NCBI GenBank assembly: GCA_020356025.1
Contig: CP070630.1
Coordinates: forward strand, 971,481-1,035,480
Source of the DNA: Dehalococcoidia bacterium
GTDB lineage: Bacteria; Chloroflexota; Dehalococcoidia; SM23-28-2
Length of the DNA: 64,000 nt
Direction: 5' to 3'
Made by a program: the position numbers and the translations under genes. How positions within the stretch are numbered: position 1 is the stretch's first letter; each line of letters opens with the position of its first letter. The notes under the pieces are model-generated. The model did no database searches and had not been told where the DNA came from. It saw only the letters and a list, made by a program, of their open reading frames with translations. Shown in pieces: positions 8,093 to 17,482 of the stretch.

Positions 8093-9723
8093 TAGTAGTG
8101 CGGCTGACCACCGTAGACAACCTCCACGTCCTGCTGAGGATGGACGCGACGCAGCTCGCGGGCTAGTTCTCGCGCCTCCGCCTCGCGGGTATCAGCACCG
8201 TAGTAGAGAGTGATCAGGCTGACTTCCTCCATAGGCAGATGCCCCAGGGCAGCTTTCACCGCTGCCTCGGGACTCTTTCGGGCGACCTTCAGCTCCCCAT
8301 CGACCACCGCTACGCACTGACCCTCCCGAATGCGCAGGCCGCCAATACTCGTCGTGCGAATAGCCCGCGTCACCTCCACCGTGCGAACGCCAGCCTTGGC
8401 CTCCTCCATAGCTTCGACGTTCGCCTCCAGGTCCTCGTCTGGGCTGAAGGCCAGGAGAGCGGCCACCCCTTGTGGCACGCTGGTTGTCTTGACAACGCGC
8501 ACCTCTTTGGGGCTCATGGGGAGCGTCTGTTCTGCCGCCATGACAATGTTCTTATCGTTGGGCAGAAGTACGACGCGGTCCGCGGGACACCGTTCAATGG
8601 CTTCCAGCAGCTCGCGAGTACTGGGGTTCATCGTGGGACCGCCCCCCACGACGGCGCTGACTCCCATGCTCTGGAACACTTGCTCCATGCCCTCGCCAGC
8701 CACCACCGCCACTGTCGCGATGTCCGCAGGCGGAGCGGCAACTCTCTGTCGCTGGTGTACGGCCAGGAACTCCTCAGCCTGCGCCTGAATGTTGTCCACC
8801 TTCACCTGATCGATGGAGCCCAGAGCAGTGCAGTAGCTCATGGCGGAGCCGGGATCGTCAGTGTGGACGTGCACCCGCAGCAAGCTCTCGTCGCCCACTA
8901 CCAGCACCGAGTCGCCCAGTTCCACCATCCGCTTCTGGATGTCATCGCTGGGCAGATTCTGGCCGCAGACCAGGAACTCGGTGCAGTAGCCATAAGGGGA
9001 CTCGCCCATGTGGTGCATCTGGCTGGTCACCGCAAGCCAGTCGCGCTCGATCTCCTCGCGGCTCACCAGCGGGCCTGCCGGAATCTCCTCCTCACCCGTG
9101 AGGTAGCGCAGGAAGCCCTCCAGCATTACGTAGAGGCCCTGACCGCCGGCGTCCACCACCCCCGCCTCGGCCAACACCGGCAGGAGGGTAGGCGTCTTGG
9201 CCACCGCCTCGCCCGCCGCCTCAGTGGCCGAAGCCACAGCCGCCAGGATGTCCTGTTTATCCCTCTGAGCCTCGCCTGCTGCAGCAGCAGCCGCCTCTCG
9301 CATCACGGTGAGAATGGTGCCCTCTACCGGCTGGCTGACGGCCTTGTAAGCGGTAGCCGCCGCCTCAGCCAAACCGGCCGCAAGGCTTGGAGCATCCAGA
9401 TGCTGGCGCTCCCCAGCGGCGCTGGCCAGGCCGCGAATAATCTGCGATAGGATGACACCGGAGTTGCCGCGGGCGCCCATCAGCGCCCCCTTGGACATCG
9501 CCTGCAGCACCGCACCCGCGCTATCACCGTCGACGCGATACGCCTCCTCGAGCGTGGAGCGCATGGTGAGGTACATGTTCGTGCCGGTGTCGCCGTCGGG
9601 TACGGGGAAGACGTTGATGGCGTTGATGGCCTCGACGTGGCGCTCCAGCCAGGCGGTGGCGGAGGCAAACATCGCCCGCAATTCGCTTCCCGACAGTGTA
9701 CTCACTACCGATGGGCTAGTCAT
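8071..9723 (-). CDS. fakA: FakA/YloV-type fatty acid kinase (DAK2 domain)
   Basis: A 550-residue protein. The N-terminal DhaL/DAK2 kinase domain (about 10-200) contains NVFPVPDGDTGTNM, whose Asp residues bind Mg-ATP, and GARGNSGVILSQIIRG. The middle domain follows SPYGYCTEFLV, and the C-terminal part is DegV-like (LPNDKNIVMAAEQ). FakA phosphorylates FakB-bound fatty acids. I chose ATG 9723 because AGGAAG precedes it; a 13-residue longer frame has no site. Its likely partner, the DegV-family gene, lies downstream on the same strand. It diverges from rpmB. Confidence 0.9.
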   Translation of the reverse strand: MTSPSVVSTLSGSELRAMFASATAWLERHVEAINAINVFPVPDGDTGTNMYLTMRSTLEEAYRVDGDSAGAVLQAMSKGALMGARGNSGVILSQIIRGLASAAGERQHLDAPSLAAGLAEAAATAYKAVSQPVEGTILTVMREAAAAAAGEAQRDKQDILAAVASATEAAGEAVAKTPTLLPVLAEAGVVDAGGQGLYVMLEGFLRYLTGEEEIPAGPLVSREEIERDWLAVTSQMHHMGESPYGYCTEFLVCGQNLPSDDIQKRMVELGDSVLVVGDESLLRVHVHTDDPGSAMSYCTALGSIDQVKVDNIQAQAEEFLAVHQRQRVAAPPADIATVAVVAGEGMEQVFQSMGVSAVVGGGPTMNPSTRELLEAIERCPADRVVLLPNDKNIVMAAEQTLPMSPKEVRVVKTTSVPQGVAALLAFSPDEDLEANVEAMEEAKAGVRTVEVTRAIRTTSIGGLRIREGQCVAVVDGELKVARKSPEAAVKAALGHLPMEEVSLITLYYGADTREAEARELARELRRVHPQQDVEVVYGGQPHYYYIVSAE

Positions 9724-9800
9724 GGAGCGACTTCCTGGAGGGGCTTTCCTTCTGAAACACAACAGCCCAGAACGCTCTCGAGTAGGCGTACCGGGTCACC

Positions 9801-9830
9801 TTGCTCTTGGCCGATATAGAATGATATGAT
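9801..9830 (+). promoter_or_regulatory. candidate promoter of rpmB
   Basis: TTGCTC (9801-9806) and TATGAT (9825-9830) are separated by 18 bases and lie about 60 bases upstream of the rpmB start. Fit to the sigma-70 consensus is good at the -10 box and moderate at the -35 box. Confidence 0.5.
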
Positions 9831-9892
9831 GCCTGCGTGCTGAATTCTACCCCCGCCCACTTAAGGGTGCAAGGGGCAGGGAGCGAGCTTCG

Positions 9893-10102
9893 ATGGCCAA
9901 ATGCGCTATCTGCGGCAAGGGAACCATGTACGGACGCAACATCCGTCACAAGCACGCGGGACGGTGGGAGCGACGCGCGCCCAAGACCAATCGCACCTTC
10001 CGAGCCAACATCCAGAAGCGCATGGTGACCATCGACGGCCGTCCGGTGCGAATGGCCATCTGCACCCGCTGCCTGCGCACCCAGCTAAAAGCAGTGAGCT
10101 GA
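9893..10102 (+). CDS. rpmB: 50S ribosomal protein L28
   Basis: A 69-residue L28 protein of the large ribosomal subunit. It is the zinc-ribbon form: MAKCAICGKG supplies the first CxxC and ICTRCLRT the second. The central NIRHKHAGRWERRAPKTNR is the conserved RNA-binding part. An AGGGAG site precedes ATG 9893. Single-gene transcription unit: own promoter upstream and a strong hairpin downstream at 10126-10152. Confidence 0.96.
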   Translation: MAKCAICGKGTMYGRNIRHKHAGRWERRAPKTNRTFRANIQKRMVTIDGRPVRMAICTRCLRTQLKAVS

Positions 10103-10125
10103 GAGCGACACCTTCACCAACCGAA

Positions 10126-10152
10126 AACGCCCTGGCTGAAGCCCAGGGCGTT
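10126..10152. terminator. bidirectional rho-independent terminator
   Basis: AACGCCCTGG (10126-10135) pairs perfectly with CCAGGGCGTT (10143-10152) around a 7-base loop. It lies between the convergent rpmB and rpe genes. On the minus strand the stem is followed by TTTTCGG-like sequence, so it ends the arginine operon transcript well; on the plus strand the T-tract is short. Confidence 0.8.
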
Positions 10153-10175
10153 CGCTTACCAAACGAAATCGATCC

Positions 10176-10859
10176 CTACACCGCCGGCCTTACCCTGCGC
10201 ACGCTCTCGTGAATGCGAGCCATCGCCGCGGCCACGCCGTCCGAGTGCTGAAACACCGCCGAGCCTGCAACGAGCACTCGCGCCCCCGCCTCCACCACCA
10301 GCGGCGCCGTCTCCGCCGTGATCCCGCCGTCCACCTCCAGCTCTGCCGCCAGACCTTGCTCGTCCAGCATCCGTCGCAGTTGCCGCATCTTGGGCAGAAC
10401 GCTGCGGAGAAACGCCTGGCCGCCCCAGCCGGGGTTCACCGTCATCAACAGCACCAGGTCCACCTCAGCCAGCACCTCCTCGATGAGGGCAAGCGGGCTG
10501 GCCGGATTAAGGCCGACGCCACTGCGCACGTCCAGGCTCTTGATCATTTGCACCAGGCGATGAACGTGAGAGCTGGCCTCCGGGTGAACGGTGAGGATGC
10601 TGGCCCCCGCCTTGGCGAAGGCCTCGATGTGCCGCTCCGGCTCCTCGATCATCAGGTGAACGTCCAGAGGCAGATCGGTCAGCCGCCGCAGGCCCTCCAC
10701 CACCAGCGGCCCGACGGTGATGTTGGGCACGAAGTGTCCGTCCATGACGTCGACGTGGATGTAGTCGGCGCCGGCGGCCTTGGCCTCCTGCACTTGCTCC
10801 CCCAGGCGGGCGTAGTCGGCCGCCAGGACGGAGGGAGCCAGCTTGACGCCGTTGATCAT
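10176..10859 (-). CDS. rpe: ribulose-phosphate 3-epimerase
   Basis: A 227-residue TIM-barrel enzyme of the pentose phosphate pathway, interconverting ribulose-5-phosphate and xylulose-5-phosphate. Seen motifs are LAPSVLAADYARLG at the start, the metal-site segment HVDVMDGHFVPNIT, DVHLMIEEPE, MTVNPGWGGQAF and the phosphate-binding EVDGGI followed by GSAVF. Length is normal. Its ATG overlaps the argH stop by 4 bases, so it is the last gene of the arginine operon; a terminator follows at 10126-10152. Confidence 0.96.
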   Translation of the reverse strand: MINGVKLAPSVLAADYARLGEQVQEAKAAGADYIHVDVMDGHFVPNITVGPLVVEGLRRLTDLPLDVHLMIEEPERHIEAFAKAGASILTVHPEASSHVHRLVQMIKSLDVRSGVGLNPASPLALIEEVLAEVDLVLLMTVNPGWGGQAFLRSVLPKMRQLRRMLDEQGLAAELEVDGGITAETAPLVVEAGARVLVAGSAVFQHSDGVAAAMARIHESVRRVRPAV

Positions 10860-12253
10860 CGCTTTCCGCCTTCCAGCCGCTTCCGGGCGCGCTTCAGGGC
10901 AGCCGCCACCTGCCGCGAGGACGTCCCGCCGGGCACGTCCCTGGCCTCGATGGCCGCGCGCACGTCCAGCTTGAGCACGTCTTCATCGAACAGAGGCGAG
11001 AAGCGGCGGTACTCCTCCAGGCTCAGCTCTGACAGGCCCCTGTCCCGCTCGTCGGCGTATCTGACAAGCTGCCCCACAACCCCATGCGCCTCGCGGAAAG
11101 GCAGGCCCTGGCGCACCAGGTAGTCGGCGACGTCGGTGGCCAGAGAGTAGCTTTCGCTCGCCGCCGCCTGAGTGCGCTCGGCATTCACGCGAATGCCCGG
11201 CACCATGGCGGCCATCACCTCCAACGCGGTGAGAAGGGTGTCGGCGCTGTCGAACAGGCCAGACTTGTCCTCCTGCAGGTCGAGGCAATAGGCCAAAGGC
11301 AAGCCCTTGAGCACCGTCAGCATCGACATTAGATTGCCGTACACGCGGCCCGTCTTGGCGCGGGCAAGCTCGGCCACGTCGGGGTTGCGCTTCTGGGGCA
11401 TGATGCTGGAGCCGCCGGCGAAGGCCTCGTCTATCTGGATGAAGCCGAACTCGGCGGTGGACCACAGCACCAGCTCCTCCGCCAAACGCGACACGTGCAT
11501 CATGGTCAACGCCGCCGCCGCCTGGAACTCGACCACGCAGTCGCGGTCGGAGACGGCGTCCAGGCTGTTTTCGCTGATGCGGCTGAAGCCCAGCTCGCGC
11601 GCCACGAACTCACGGTCGATCGGATAGGGCACGCCAGCCAGAGCACCCGCGCCCAGGGGCAGAACATCGACCCGCCTCAGGCAGTCCTGAAAGCGGCCGA
11701 CGTCGCGGTCGAACATCTCGAAGTAGGCCAGCAGGTGGTGAGCGAAAAGCAACGGCTGCGCCCGCTGGAGGTGGGTGTAGCCGGGCATGATCACCCGGCG
11801 ATTCACCTCCACCACATCGAGAAGCGCCCCCTGCAAACGACGCAGGACGGCCAGCACGCCAGCGATGGCGTCCTTCAGGTACAGGCGCAGGTCCGTGGCC
11901 ACCTGGTCGTTGCGAGAGCGAGCCGTGTGCAGGCGGTCGGCGGCCGGGCCGATCTTCTCCCGCAGGCTCGCCTCGATGTTCATATGGATGTCTTCCAGTT
12001 CGCGGCTGAGCTCGAACCGGCCGGCCTCGATCTCCTCGCCTATCTCCTCCAGCCCCCGCACGATGGCCTCGCCGTCCTCCTCTGGGATGATGCCCTGCTT
12101 GGCCAGCATGCGGGCGTGGGCGATAGAGCCGGCGACGTCGTACCTGCCCAGCCGCCGGTCAATGTCGATCGAAGCGGTGAACGCCTCCGCCTGCTGGTCG
12201 GTGGCCTTGCCGAAGCGGGCAGCCCAGACCTTGGAGCGCTTCTTCTTAGCCAT
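10856..12253 (-). CDS. argH: argininosuccinate lyase
   Basis: A 465-residue fumarase/aspartase superfamily enzyme that splits argininosuccinate into arginine and fumarate. The signature GSSIMPQKRNPD lies near residue 283 (mobile loop with the catalytic Ser). Other conserved parts are HTARSRNDQVATDLRLY and GYTHLQRAQPLLF, which holds a catalytic His. Length is typical. Its start overlaps the end of the HAD gene by 8 bases and its stop overlaps rpe, so translation is probably coupled. Confidence 0.97.
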   Translation of the reverse strand: MAKKKRSKVWAARFGKATDQQAEAFTASIDIDRRLGRYDVAGSIAHARMLAKQGIIPEEDGEAIVRGLEEIGEEIEAGRFELSRELEDIHMNIEASLREKIGPAADRLHTARSRNDQVATDLRLYLKDAIAGVLAVLRRLQGALLDVVEVNRRVIMPGYTHLQRAQPLLFAHHLLAYFEMFDRDVGRFQDCLRRVDVLPLGAGALAGVPYPIDREFVARELGFSRISENSLDAVSDRDCVVEFQAAAALTMMHVSRLAEELVLWSTAEFGFIQIDEAFAGGSSIMPQKRNPDVAELARAKTGRVYGNLMSMLTVLKGLPLAYCLDLQEDKSGLFDSADTLLTALEVMAAMVPGIRVNAERTQAAASESYSLATDVADYLVRQGLPFREAHGVVGQLVRYADERDRGLSELSLEEYRRFSPLFDEDVLKLDVRAAIEARDVPGGTSSRQVAAALKRARKRLEGGKR

Positions 12254-13022
12254 GATTAAGGATGGGCAACTGGGTCAAATCCCAGAGCTTGTCGATGATG
12301 TAGTCGGGCGCGATCTCGCCCTCCACGTCCACCTTGTCGGCGCCGACTTCCGTCGGCTCGTCCAGCGGCGGGCGCTTCCAGACAGCGATCATGCCCATGC
12401 CCTTGGCTCCGGCCACGTCGCAGCGCAGGGAGTCGCCCACCATCATCGTCTCTCCGGGCTCGACCGCCAGCGCATCCAGGGCGTGCTGGAAGATCTCGGG
12501 GTGCGGTTTTAGATAGCCCACGTTCGAGGAGATGGTCACCACCTGGAGATAGGGTTCGAGGCCGTACTCCTCCAGCTCGGCCATAAAGCGCGGCCCGCCG
12601 TAGGCGCGGTCGGTGACGGCACCCACCTTGAAGCCCTGCTCCCGCAGCCAGCGCAGCGTGTCGAGGGCGCCGGGGAAGAGGGTGCGGCCGAAGAACTGGC
12701 CGCCCAGGTTCCAGGTGTCCCACAGCTCCTCCGTCTGACGAGCGTTGATGGTCAGCCCGAAACGAGCGGCCACCTCGCGGCAGAGGGCCGGATAGTCGGG
12801 GCTGACCAGGTCGGTCTGATAGGCCCTCTCCGTCTCCTCCTCGACGGCGATACGGATCTCGCGGCCCAGGAAGAAGAGGGGGCCATCGGGCTCGATGCCC
12901 CAGCGGCGCAGCAGGTCGGACACGCGCCGCACGGTCTCCTCTATCGTAACGATGCGCGGCGGCATGTTGGGGAAGTGCCACAGCGTATCACCGAGGTCAA
13001 AGAGGACTGCCTTAATAATCAT
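12246..13022 (-). CDS. HAD-superfamily hydrolase in arginine operon
   Basis: A 258-residue haloacid dehalogenase-type phosphatase. Motif I is VLFDLGDTLW (nucleophile Asp), motif II is VGAVTDR-like, motif III uses the Lys in GYLKPHPEIF, and motif IV is MMVGDSLRCDVAGAKG. A helical cap lies between motifs I and II. I chose ATG 13022, which gives the expected N terminus directly before motif I and leaves 19 bases after argG. Its substrate is unknown. Its place between argG and argH is conserved-looking operon structure here but does not identify a step of arginine synthesis. Confidence 0.88.
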   Translation of the reverse strand: MIIKAVLFDLGDTLWHFPNMPPRIVTIEETVRRVSDLLRRWGIEPDGPLFFLGREIRIAVEEETERAYQTDLVSPDYPALCREVAARFGLTINARQTEELWDTWNLGGQFFGRTLFPGALDTLRWLREQGFKVGAVTDRAYGGPRFMAELEEYGLEPYLQVVTISSNVGYLKPHPEIFQHALDALAVEPGETMMVGDSLRCDVAGAKGMGMIAVWKRPPLDEPTEVGADKVDVEGEIAPDYIIDKLWDLTQLPILNHG

Positions 13023-13041
13023 AGCTGAAACTACCGCTCGC

Positions 13042-14244
13042 CTACTCCTCCGCCAGCATCTGGGTCTGCGCCTGCACTCGCACCGGCAGCCCCCAGATGT
13101 GGATGAAGCCCGGCGCTGCGCTCTGGTCGTACACGTCACCCTTATCATACGTGGCCAGCGAGAAGTCATACAAGCTCTTGGGCGACTTGCGCCCCACCAC
13201 CATCGCCGTCCCTTTGTGCAGCCGCAGCCGTATCGTGCCGGTCACGTGGCGCTGGGTGCTCTGGACGTAGGCCGCCAGGTCCTGATGGTGGACGGTGAAC
13301 CACAGGCCGTTGTAGATCAGGTCGGCGTACTCCTGGGCAATGCGCTCCTTGAGGCGCACCTGCTCCTTGGACAGAGTCATCTGCTCCAGGCCCTCGTGCG
13401 CCCGCAGCAGGGCCACCGCCGCCGGCGCCTCGTATATCTCCCGCGACTTGATGCCCACCAGTCGATTCTCCATAAGGTCGATGCGCCCCACGCCGTGCTC
13501 GCCGGCCTGCTCGTGCAGGCGGCTTACCAGCGACACGGGGTCGAGCTCGCGCCCGTCCAGGGCCACGGGCATCCCCTTCTCGAAGCCGATCTCTACGTAG
13601 CCCGGCTTGTCGGGCGCCTCGGCCACCGATTTCGTCCACTGGAACACGTCCGCCGGCGGCTCGACCCAGGGGTCCTCTAGCACGCCACACTCGATGCTGC
13701 GCCCCCACAGGTTCTCGTCAGTGGAGTAGGGACTCTCCTTGGTTACCGGCACTGGGATGTTGTGCTTCTCCACATAGGCGATCTCCTCATCGCGGGTCAT
13801 CCCCCACTCCCGCACCGGCGCGACGATGCGCAGGTCGGGCGCCAGCGCCTGCACGCTGACGTCGAAGCGCACCTGGTCGTTCCCCTTGCCGGTCGAGCCG
13901 TGAGCTACCGCCGTCGCCCCCTCCTCGCGCGCGGTCTCCACCAGGCACTTGGCAATCAGCGGCCGCCCAAGGGCTGTGGCCAAGGGGTATTGCCCTTCGT
14001 AGACGGCGCCAGCGGCCAGAGCAGGAAAGGCGAAGTGACGGATGAACGTCTCCTGAGCCTCGGCCCAGCGGAAAGCGACGCCCCCCGCCGCCAACGCTCG
14101 GCTCTGCAGCGTCTCGCGGTCCCTCTGCATGCCCACATCCACAGTGAGGCAAACGACATCGTAGCCCCGCTCGTCCTTCAGCCAGCGCACGGCCGCGCAG
14201 GTGTCGAGGCCACCGGAATAGGCAAGAATAAGCTTCTCGGCCAT
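13042..14244 (-). CDS. argG: argininosuccinate synthase
   Basis: A 400-residue ATP-dependent ligase joining citrulline and aspartate. The PP-loop LAYSGGLDTCAAVRWL is at residues 8-23. Further conserved elements are AHGSTGKGNDQVRF (citrulline/ATP site) and SPYSTDENLWGRSIE. Length is normal. It begins 2 bases after the argD stop. Citrulline must come from an ornithine carbamoyltransferase encoded elsewhere, since argF is not in the cluster. Confidence 0.97.
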   Translation of the reverse strand: MAEKLILAYSGGLDTCAAVRWLKDERGYDVVCLTVDVGMQRDRETLQSRALAAGGVAFRWAEAQETFIRHFAFPALAAGAVYEGQYPLATALGRPLIAKCLVETAREEGATAVAHGSTGKGNDQVRFDVSVQALAPDLRIVAPVREWGMTRDEEIAYVEKHNIPVPVTKESPYSTDENLWGRSIECGVLEDPWVEPPADVFQWTKSVAEAPDKPGYVEIGFEKGMPVALDGRELDPVSLVSRLHEQAGEHGVGRIDLMENRLVGIKSREIYEAPAAVALLRAHEGLEQMTLSKEQVRLKERIAQEYADLIYNGLWFTVHHQDLAAYVQSTQRHVTGTIRLRLHKGTAMVVGRKSPKSLYDFSLATYDKGDVYDQSAAPGFIHIWGLPVRVQAQTQMLAEE

Positions 14245-14246
14245 TT

Positions 14247-15446
14247 CTACTCCCTCTCCCCTTTCTCCAGCTTCCCTAGCACCTTATCCACGATCTCAAC
14301 CGCCCGATCCAGTTCCACCTCGCTCACCACCAGAGGCGGCATGAGGCGCAGGGCGGTGGGCTTCACGTTGTTAGCGATGAGACCCTCCTTCAGGCACATC
14401 CCGACGGCTTGTTCGGCCAGCTCGCCGTCCAGCTCGATGGCCCACAACAGACCGCGACCGCGCACCTCCGTGACCATGGGATGGCGGTCGGCCAGGCTGC
14501 GCAGGCGGCGCTCCAGGTGCTGGCCCTTCTTTGCCACCTGGCCGGGGATGTCATTATCGACAACGTACTTTAGCACGGAATAGCCGACGTGCGTGCACAG
14601 GGGGTTGCCCCCGAACGTGCTGCCGTGGTCGCCCGGGGCGAACACGGCGCAGTGCTCCTTGGCCAGGAAAGCGCCAATGGGCACGCCGCCGGCCAGGCCC
14701 TTGGCCAAGGTCATGATATCAGGCTCGGCACCGTACTGCTGATAGGCGAACAGGCTGCCCGTGCGGCCGATGCCCGTCTGGATCTCGTCTAGGATCAGCA
14801 GGATGCCGGCCTCGTCGCACCAGGCCCGCAGCCGGCACAGGTAGTCATCGCTGGGGACGTTGACGCCACCCTCGCCCTGGATGGGCTCCACAAGGACGGC
14901 GCAGGTCTTGGCACTCGTCACCTTGCGGATGGCTTCCACGTCATCGAAGGGCACGTGGACGAAGCCCGGAGGCAGGGGCAGATAGGGCAGCTTATACTTC
15001 TCAGTACCGCTGGCAGTAAGGGTGGCCAACGTCCGTCCGTGGAAGGCGTTGTCGGTGCAGATGACCTCGTAGGCACCGTCCCGTTTCTCTTTGCCCCACT
15101 TGCGGGCCAGCTTGACAGCCCCCTCGATAGCCTCGGCGCCGCTGTTGCAGAAGAAGACGCGATCCAGGCAGCTATTCTCGACCAGAAGCTGAGCCAAGCG
15201 AAGCTGGGGGACGCTGTACACGAGGTTAGAGACCTGCATGAGGGTGCTGGCCTGCTCGGCCAGAGCCGATACCACCACCGGATGGCAGTGGCCCAGGCTC
15301 ACAACGGCGAGGCCCGCCACGAAGTCCAGATACTCTCTCCCCTGGTCGTCCCAGACGCGCACGCCCTGGCCCCGCACCAGGGTGATCGGCTGGCGCTTGA
15401 AGGTCGAGAAGTGGTAGCGGCTCTCCAGTTGCTGCCAGTCGGTCAT
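14247..15446 (-). CDS. argD: acetylornithine aminotransferase
   Basis: A 399-residue class III PLP aminotransferase. GAEAIEGAVKLARKWG precedes the phosphate-binding region; ILDEIQTGIGRTG is the signature before the PLP-lysine in MTLAKGLAGGVPIGA. It transfers the amino group from glutamate to N-acetylglutamate semialdehyde. The ATG overlaps the argB stop by 4 bases. Related ornithine or GABA transaminases are possible by sequence, but the operon supports ArgD. Confidence 0.95.
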   Translation of the reverse strand: MTDWQQLESRYHFSTFKRQPITLVRGQGVRVWDDQGREYLDFVAGLAVVSLGHCHPVVVSALAEQASTLMQVSNLVYSVPQLRLAQLLVENSCLDRVFFCNSGAEAIEGAVKLARKWGKEKRDGAYEVICTDNAFHGRTLATLTASGTEKYKLPYLPLPPGFVHVPFDDVEAIRKVTSAKTCAVLVEPIQGEGGVNVPSDDYLCRLRAWCDEAGILLILDEIQTGIGRTGSLFAYQQYGAEPDIMTLAKGLAGGVPIGAFLAKEHCAVFAPGDHGSTFGGNPLCTHVGYSVLKYVVDNDIPGQVAKKGQHLERRLRSLADRHPMVTEVRGRGLLWAIELDGELAEQAVGMCLKEGLIANNVKPTALRLMPPLVVSEVELDRAVEIVDKVLGKLEKGERE

Positions 15447-16246
15447 GACTCCTCCCCACTCCCACCGATCGTCGTTCCCACGAACTGCCCTTGCTGAACC
15501 GCCGCCAGGAGCGCATGCGGCTGGCGACCGTCGATGACGGCCGTGCGCGTGCCGCCTTCACAGGCCCGCAGGCAGGCCTCCACCTTGGGGATCATACCGC
15601 CGGAGACCGTCTCCTGGTCGATGAGGGCCGTCGCCTCCTGACACGACAGATGGGCCAGCGAGGCGCCATCGCTGCCGCTGACGCCCGCCACGTCGGTCAG
15701 GAAGACCAGCCAGCGGGCTGCCAGCGCGAAGGCCACCTCGCCCGCCACCGTATCGGCGTTGATGTTCAAGATCTGGCTCTGCAGTCTCTGGTCCTTCCAC
15801 AAGAGGCCCAACGGCGCGACGACGGGCAGGTAGCCCGCATCGAACAGCCGCACAAGCATATCGCTGTCCACCCACTCGATCTCGCCAACGTACCCCAGCT
15901 CGGGGTCTAGCTGGCGAACGCGAATCAGGCCTCCGTCAGCCCCCGAAAGGCCGATGGTCTGGCCGCCCAGAGCGCCGATGGCCGCCACCAACTCCTTGTT
16001 GATGAGGCCAGCCAGCACCGCCACCACCACTCGCAGGGACTCAGCATCGGTCACGCGCAGGCCGCGCACGAAACGAGTGGGCGTATCGAGAGAATCCAGC
16101 CACTCGCCTATGGTAGCGCCGCCGCCGTGCACCACAACCGGGCGCCAGCCTTCCCTCTGGAGCGCCACGATGTCCTCCAGAGTGGTGTCGTGGCTGCCCA
16201 GGGTGCTGCCACCAATCTTGACCACAATGACCGGCGATTCGCTCAT
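15443..16246 (-). CDS. argB: acetylglutamate kinase
   Basis: A 267-residue amino acid kinase family enzyme phosphorylating N-acetylglutamate. VVKIGGSTLGS holds the phosphate-binding Lys and Gly residues, VVVHGGGATIGEWL the substrate loop, and VSGGMIPKVEACLRA the C-terminal ATP-site Lys. The N-terminal helix of arginine-inhibited hexameric NAGKs is absent, which suggests a form not feedback-inhibited through that helix (inference). It starts 1 base after the argJ stop region. Confidence 0.95.
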   Translation of the reverse strand: MSESPVIVVKIGGSTLGSHDTTLEDIVALQREGWRPVVVHGGGATIGEWLDSLDTPTRFVRGLRVTDAESLRVVVAVLAGLINKELVAAIGALGGQTIGLSGADGGLIRVRQLDPELGYVGEIEWVDSDMLVRLFDAGYLPVVAPLGLLWKDQRLQSQILNINADTVAGEVAFALAARWLVFLTDVAGVSGSDGASLAHLSCQEATALIDQETVSGGMIPKVEACLRACEGGTRTAVIDGRQPHALLAAVQQGQFVGTTIGGSGEES

Positions 16247-16247
16247 C

Positions 16248-17462
16248 TCACGTTGTGTAGGCGCTGTTCAGGCGCACGTACTCCTCGGTGATGTCACAGC
16301 CCCAGGCGGTGGCCGCGCCGTCCCCCAGACCCAGGTCCAGCCGAAGGTCCACCTCCGCCCCTGCAAGCGCAGCGCGAGCCGCTCTCTCGTCGTGATCCAG
16401 GACCCGGCCCCGACGATACAGGCAGACGTCGCTCAGGTAGAGAGTCGCCTTGTCCTCAGCCATATCGGCCCCGCTGCCGCCCAGAGCAGCCAGGATGCGT
16501 CCCCAGTTGATGTCCTCCCCGTAGATCGCCGTCTTGACCAGCAGCGAGCCGGCCACTCCCCGAGCCGCCCGCCGGGCGTCGGCTTCGCTGGCCGCCCCTT
16601 CCACCCGCACCTCGATGAGCTTGGTAGCCCCCTCACCGTCGCGGCAGATGGCCTTGGCCAGATCAGTGCAAACCTGAGTCAGGGCTTCGCAGAAAGGCGC
16701 CGCCGCCGGATGCTCAGCATCGAGCGGCTCCCCTGCCGCCAAGCCGTTGGCCAGCACCGCCACCATGTCGTTGGTGCTGATATCCCCATCGACGGTGATC
16801 ATGTTGAAGGAGGCATCCACCGCCTGGCGCAGAGCGGCGTCCAGAAAGTCCCCGCGAACGGGCGCATCAGTAGTCAAGAAACACAGCATCGTGGCCAGAT
16901 CGGGATGGATCATCCCCGCTCCTTTGGCCACCCCACCCACACTGTACCGGCGCCCCTGGCAGTCGAAGCGAACGGCTAACTGCTTGGGCACCGTATCGGT
17001 GGTCATGATAGCCAGAGCCAGATCGTCGCTTCCCTTGCTCGAAAGCACGATATCACCGATGGCCCCGCGAACCCGCTCCATGGGCATGCAATTGCCGATC
17101 ACGCCGGTGCTGGCGACCAGCACGTCCTCGGGCTGGATGCCCAGCTTGACAGCCGTCAGTTCAGCCATCTCATAGGCCTCCCGCAGGCCCTCCTCGCCCG
17201 TGCAGGCGTTGGCGCAACCGCTGTTGGCCACGATGGCCTGAACCCGCCCGTCGGCCAGGTGTTTCTGACAGACGAGAATGGGCGCTGCCTTCACCCGATT
17301 GCCGGTGAAAACGCCAGCCGCCGAGCAGGCCTGCTCGGAATGAAGGATGCCCAGGTCCAGCTTGTCGACGTCCTCCCTGATGCCCGCGCGGACGGCGCCG
17401 GCCAGAAAGCCGGGAACACTGGTGACGCTCCCCTGGGGAATGGCTACGATCTCTGAACTCAT
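16248..17462 (-). CDS. argJ: bifunctional ornithine acetyltransferase / N-acetylglutamate synthase
   Basis: A 404-residue ArgJ that recycles the acetyl group from acetylornithine to glutamate. It is made as a precursor that cleaves itself: the motif KGAGMIHPDLATMLCF contains the Ala-Thr bond, with Thr becoming the N-terminal nucleophile of the beta chain. The start ATG 17462 gives the usual N terminus SVTSVPGFLAGAVRAG; a 62-residue longer frame would run into argC. The presence of argJ means no separate argA or argE is required for the cyclic route. Distance to argC is 20 bases. Confidence 0.95.
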   Translation of the reverse strand: MSSEIVAIPQGSVTSVPGFLAGAVRAGIREDVDKLDLGILHSEQACSAAGVFTGNRVKAAPILVCQKHLADGRVQAIVANSGCANACTGEEGLREAYEMAELTAVKLGIQPEDVLVASTGVIGNCMPMERVRGAIGDIVLSSKGSDDLALAIMTTDTVPKQLAVRFDCQGRRYSVGGVAKGAGMIHPDLATMLCFLTTDAPVRGDFLDAALRQAVDASFNMITVDGDISTNDMVAVLANGLAAGEPLDAEHPAAAPFCEALTQVCTDLAKAICRDGEGATKLIEVRVEGAASEADARRAARGVAGSLLVKTAIYGEDINWGRILAALGGSGADMAEDKATLYLSDVCLYRRGRVLDHDERAARAALAGAEVDLRLDLGLGDGAATAWGCDITEEYVRLNSAYTT

Positions 17463-17482
17463 CGTCGAGAGGCCCAGTTGCC

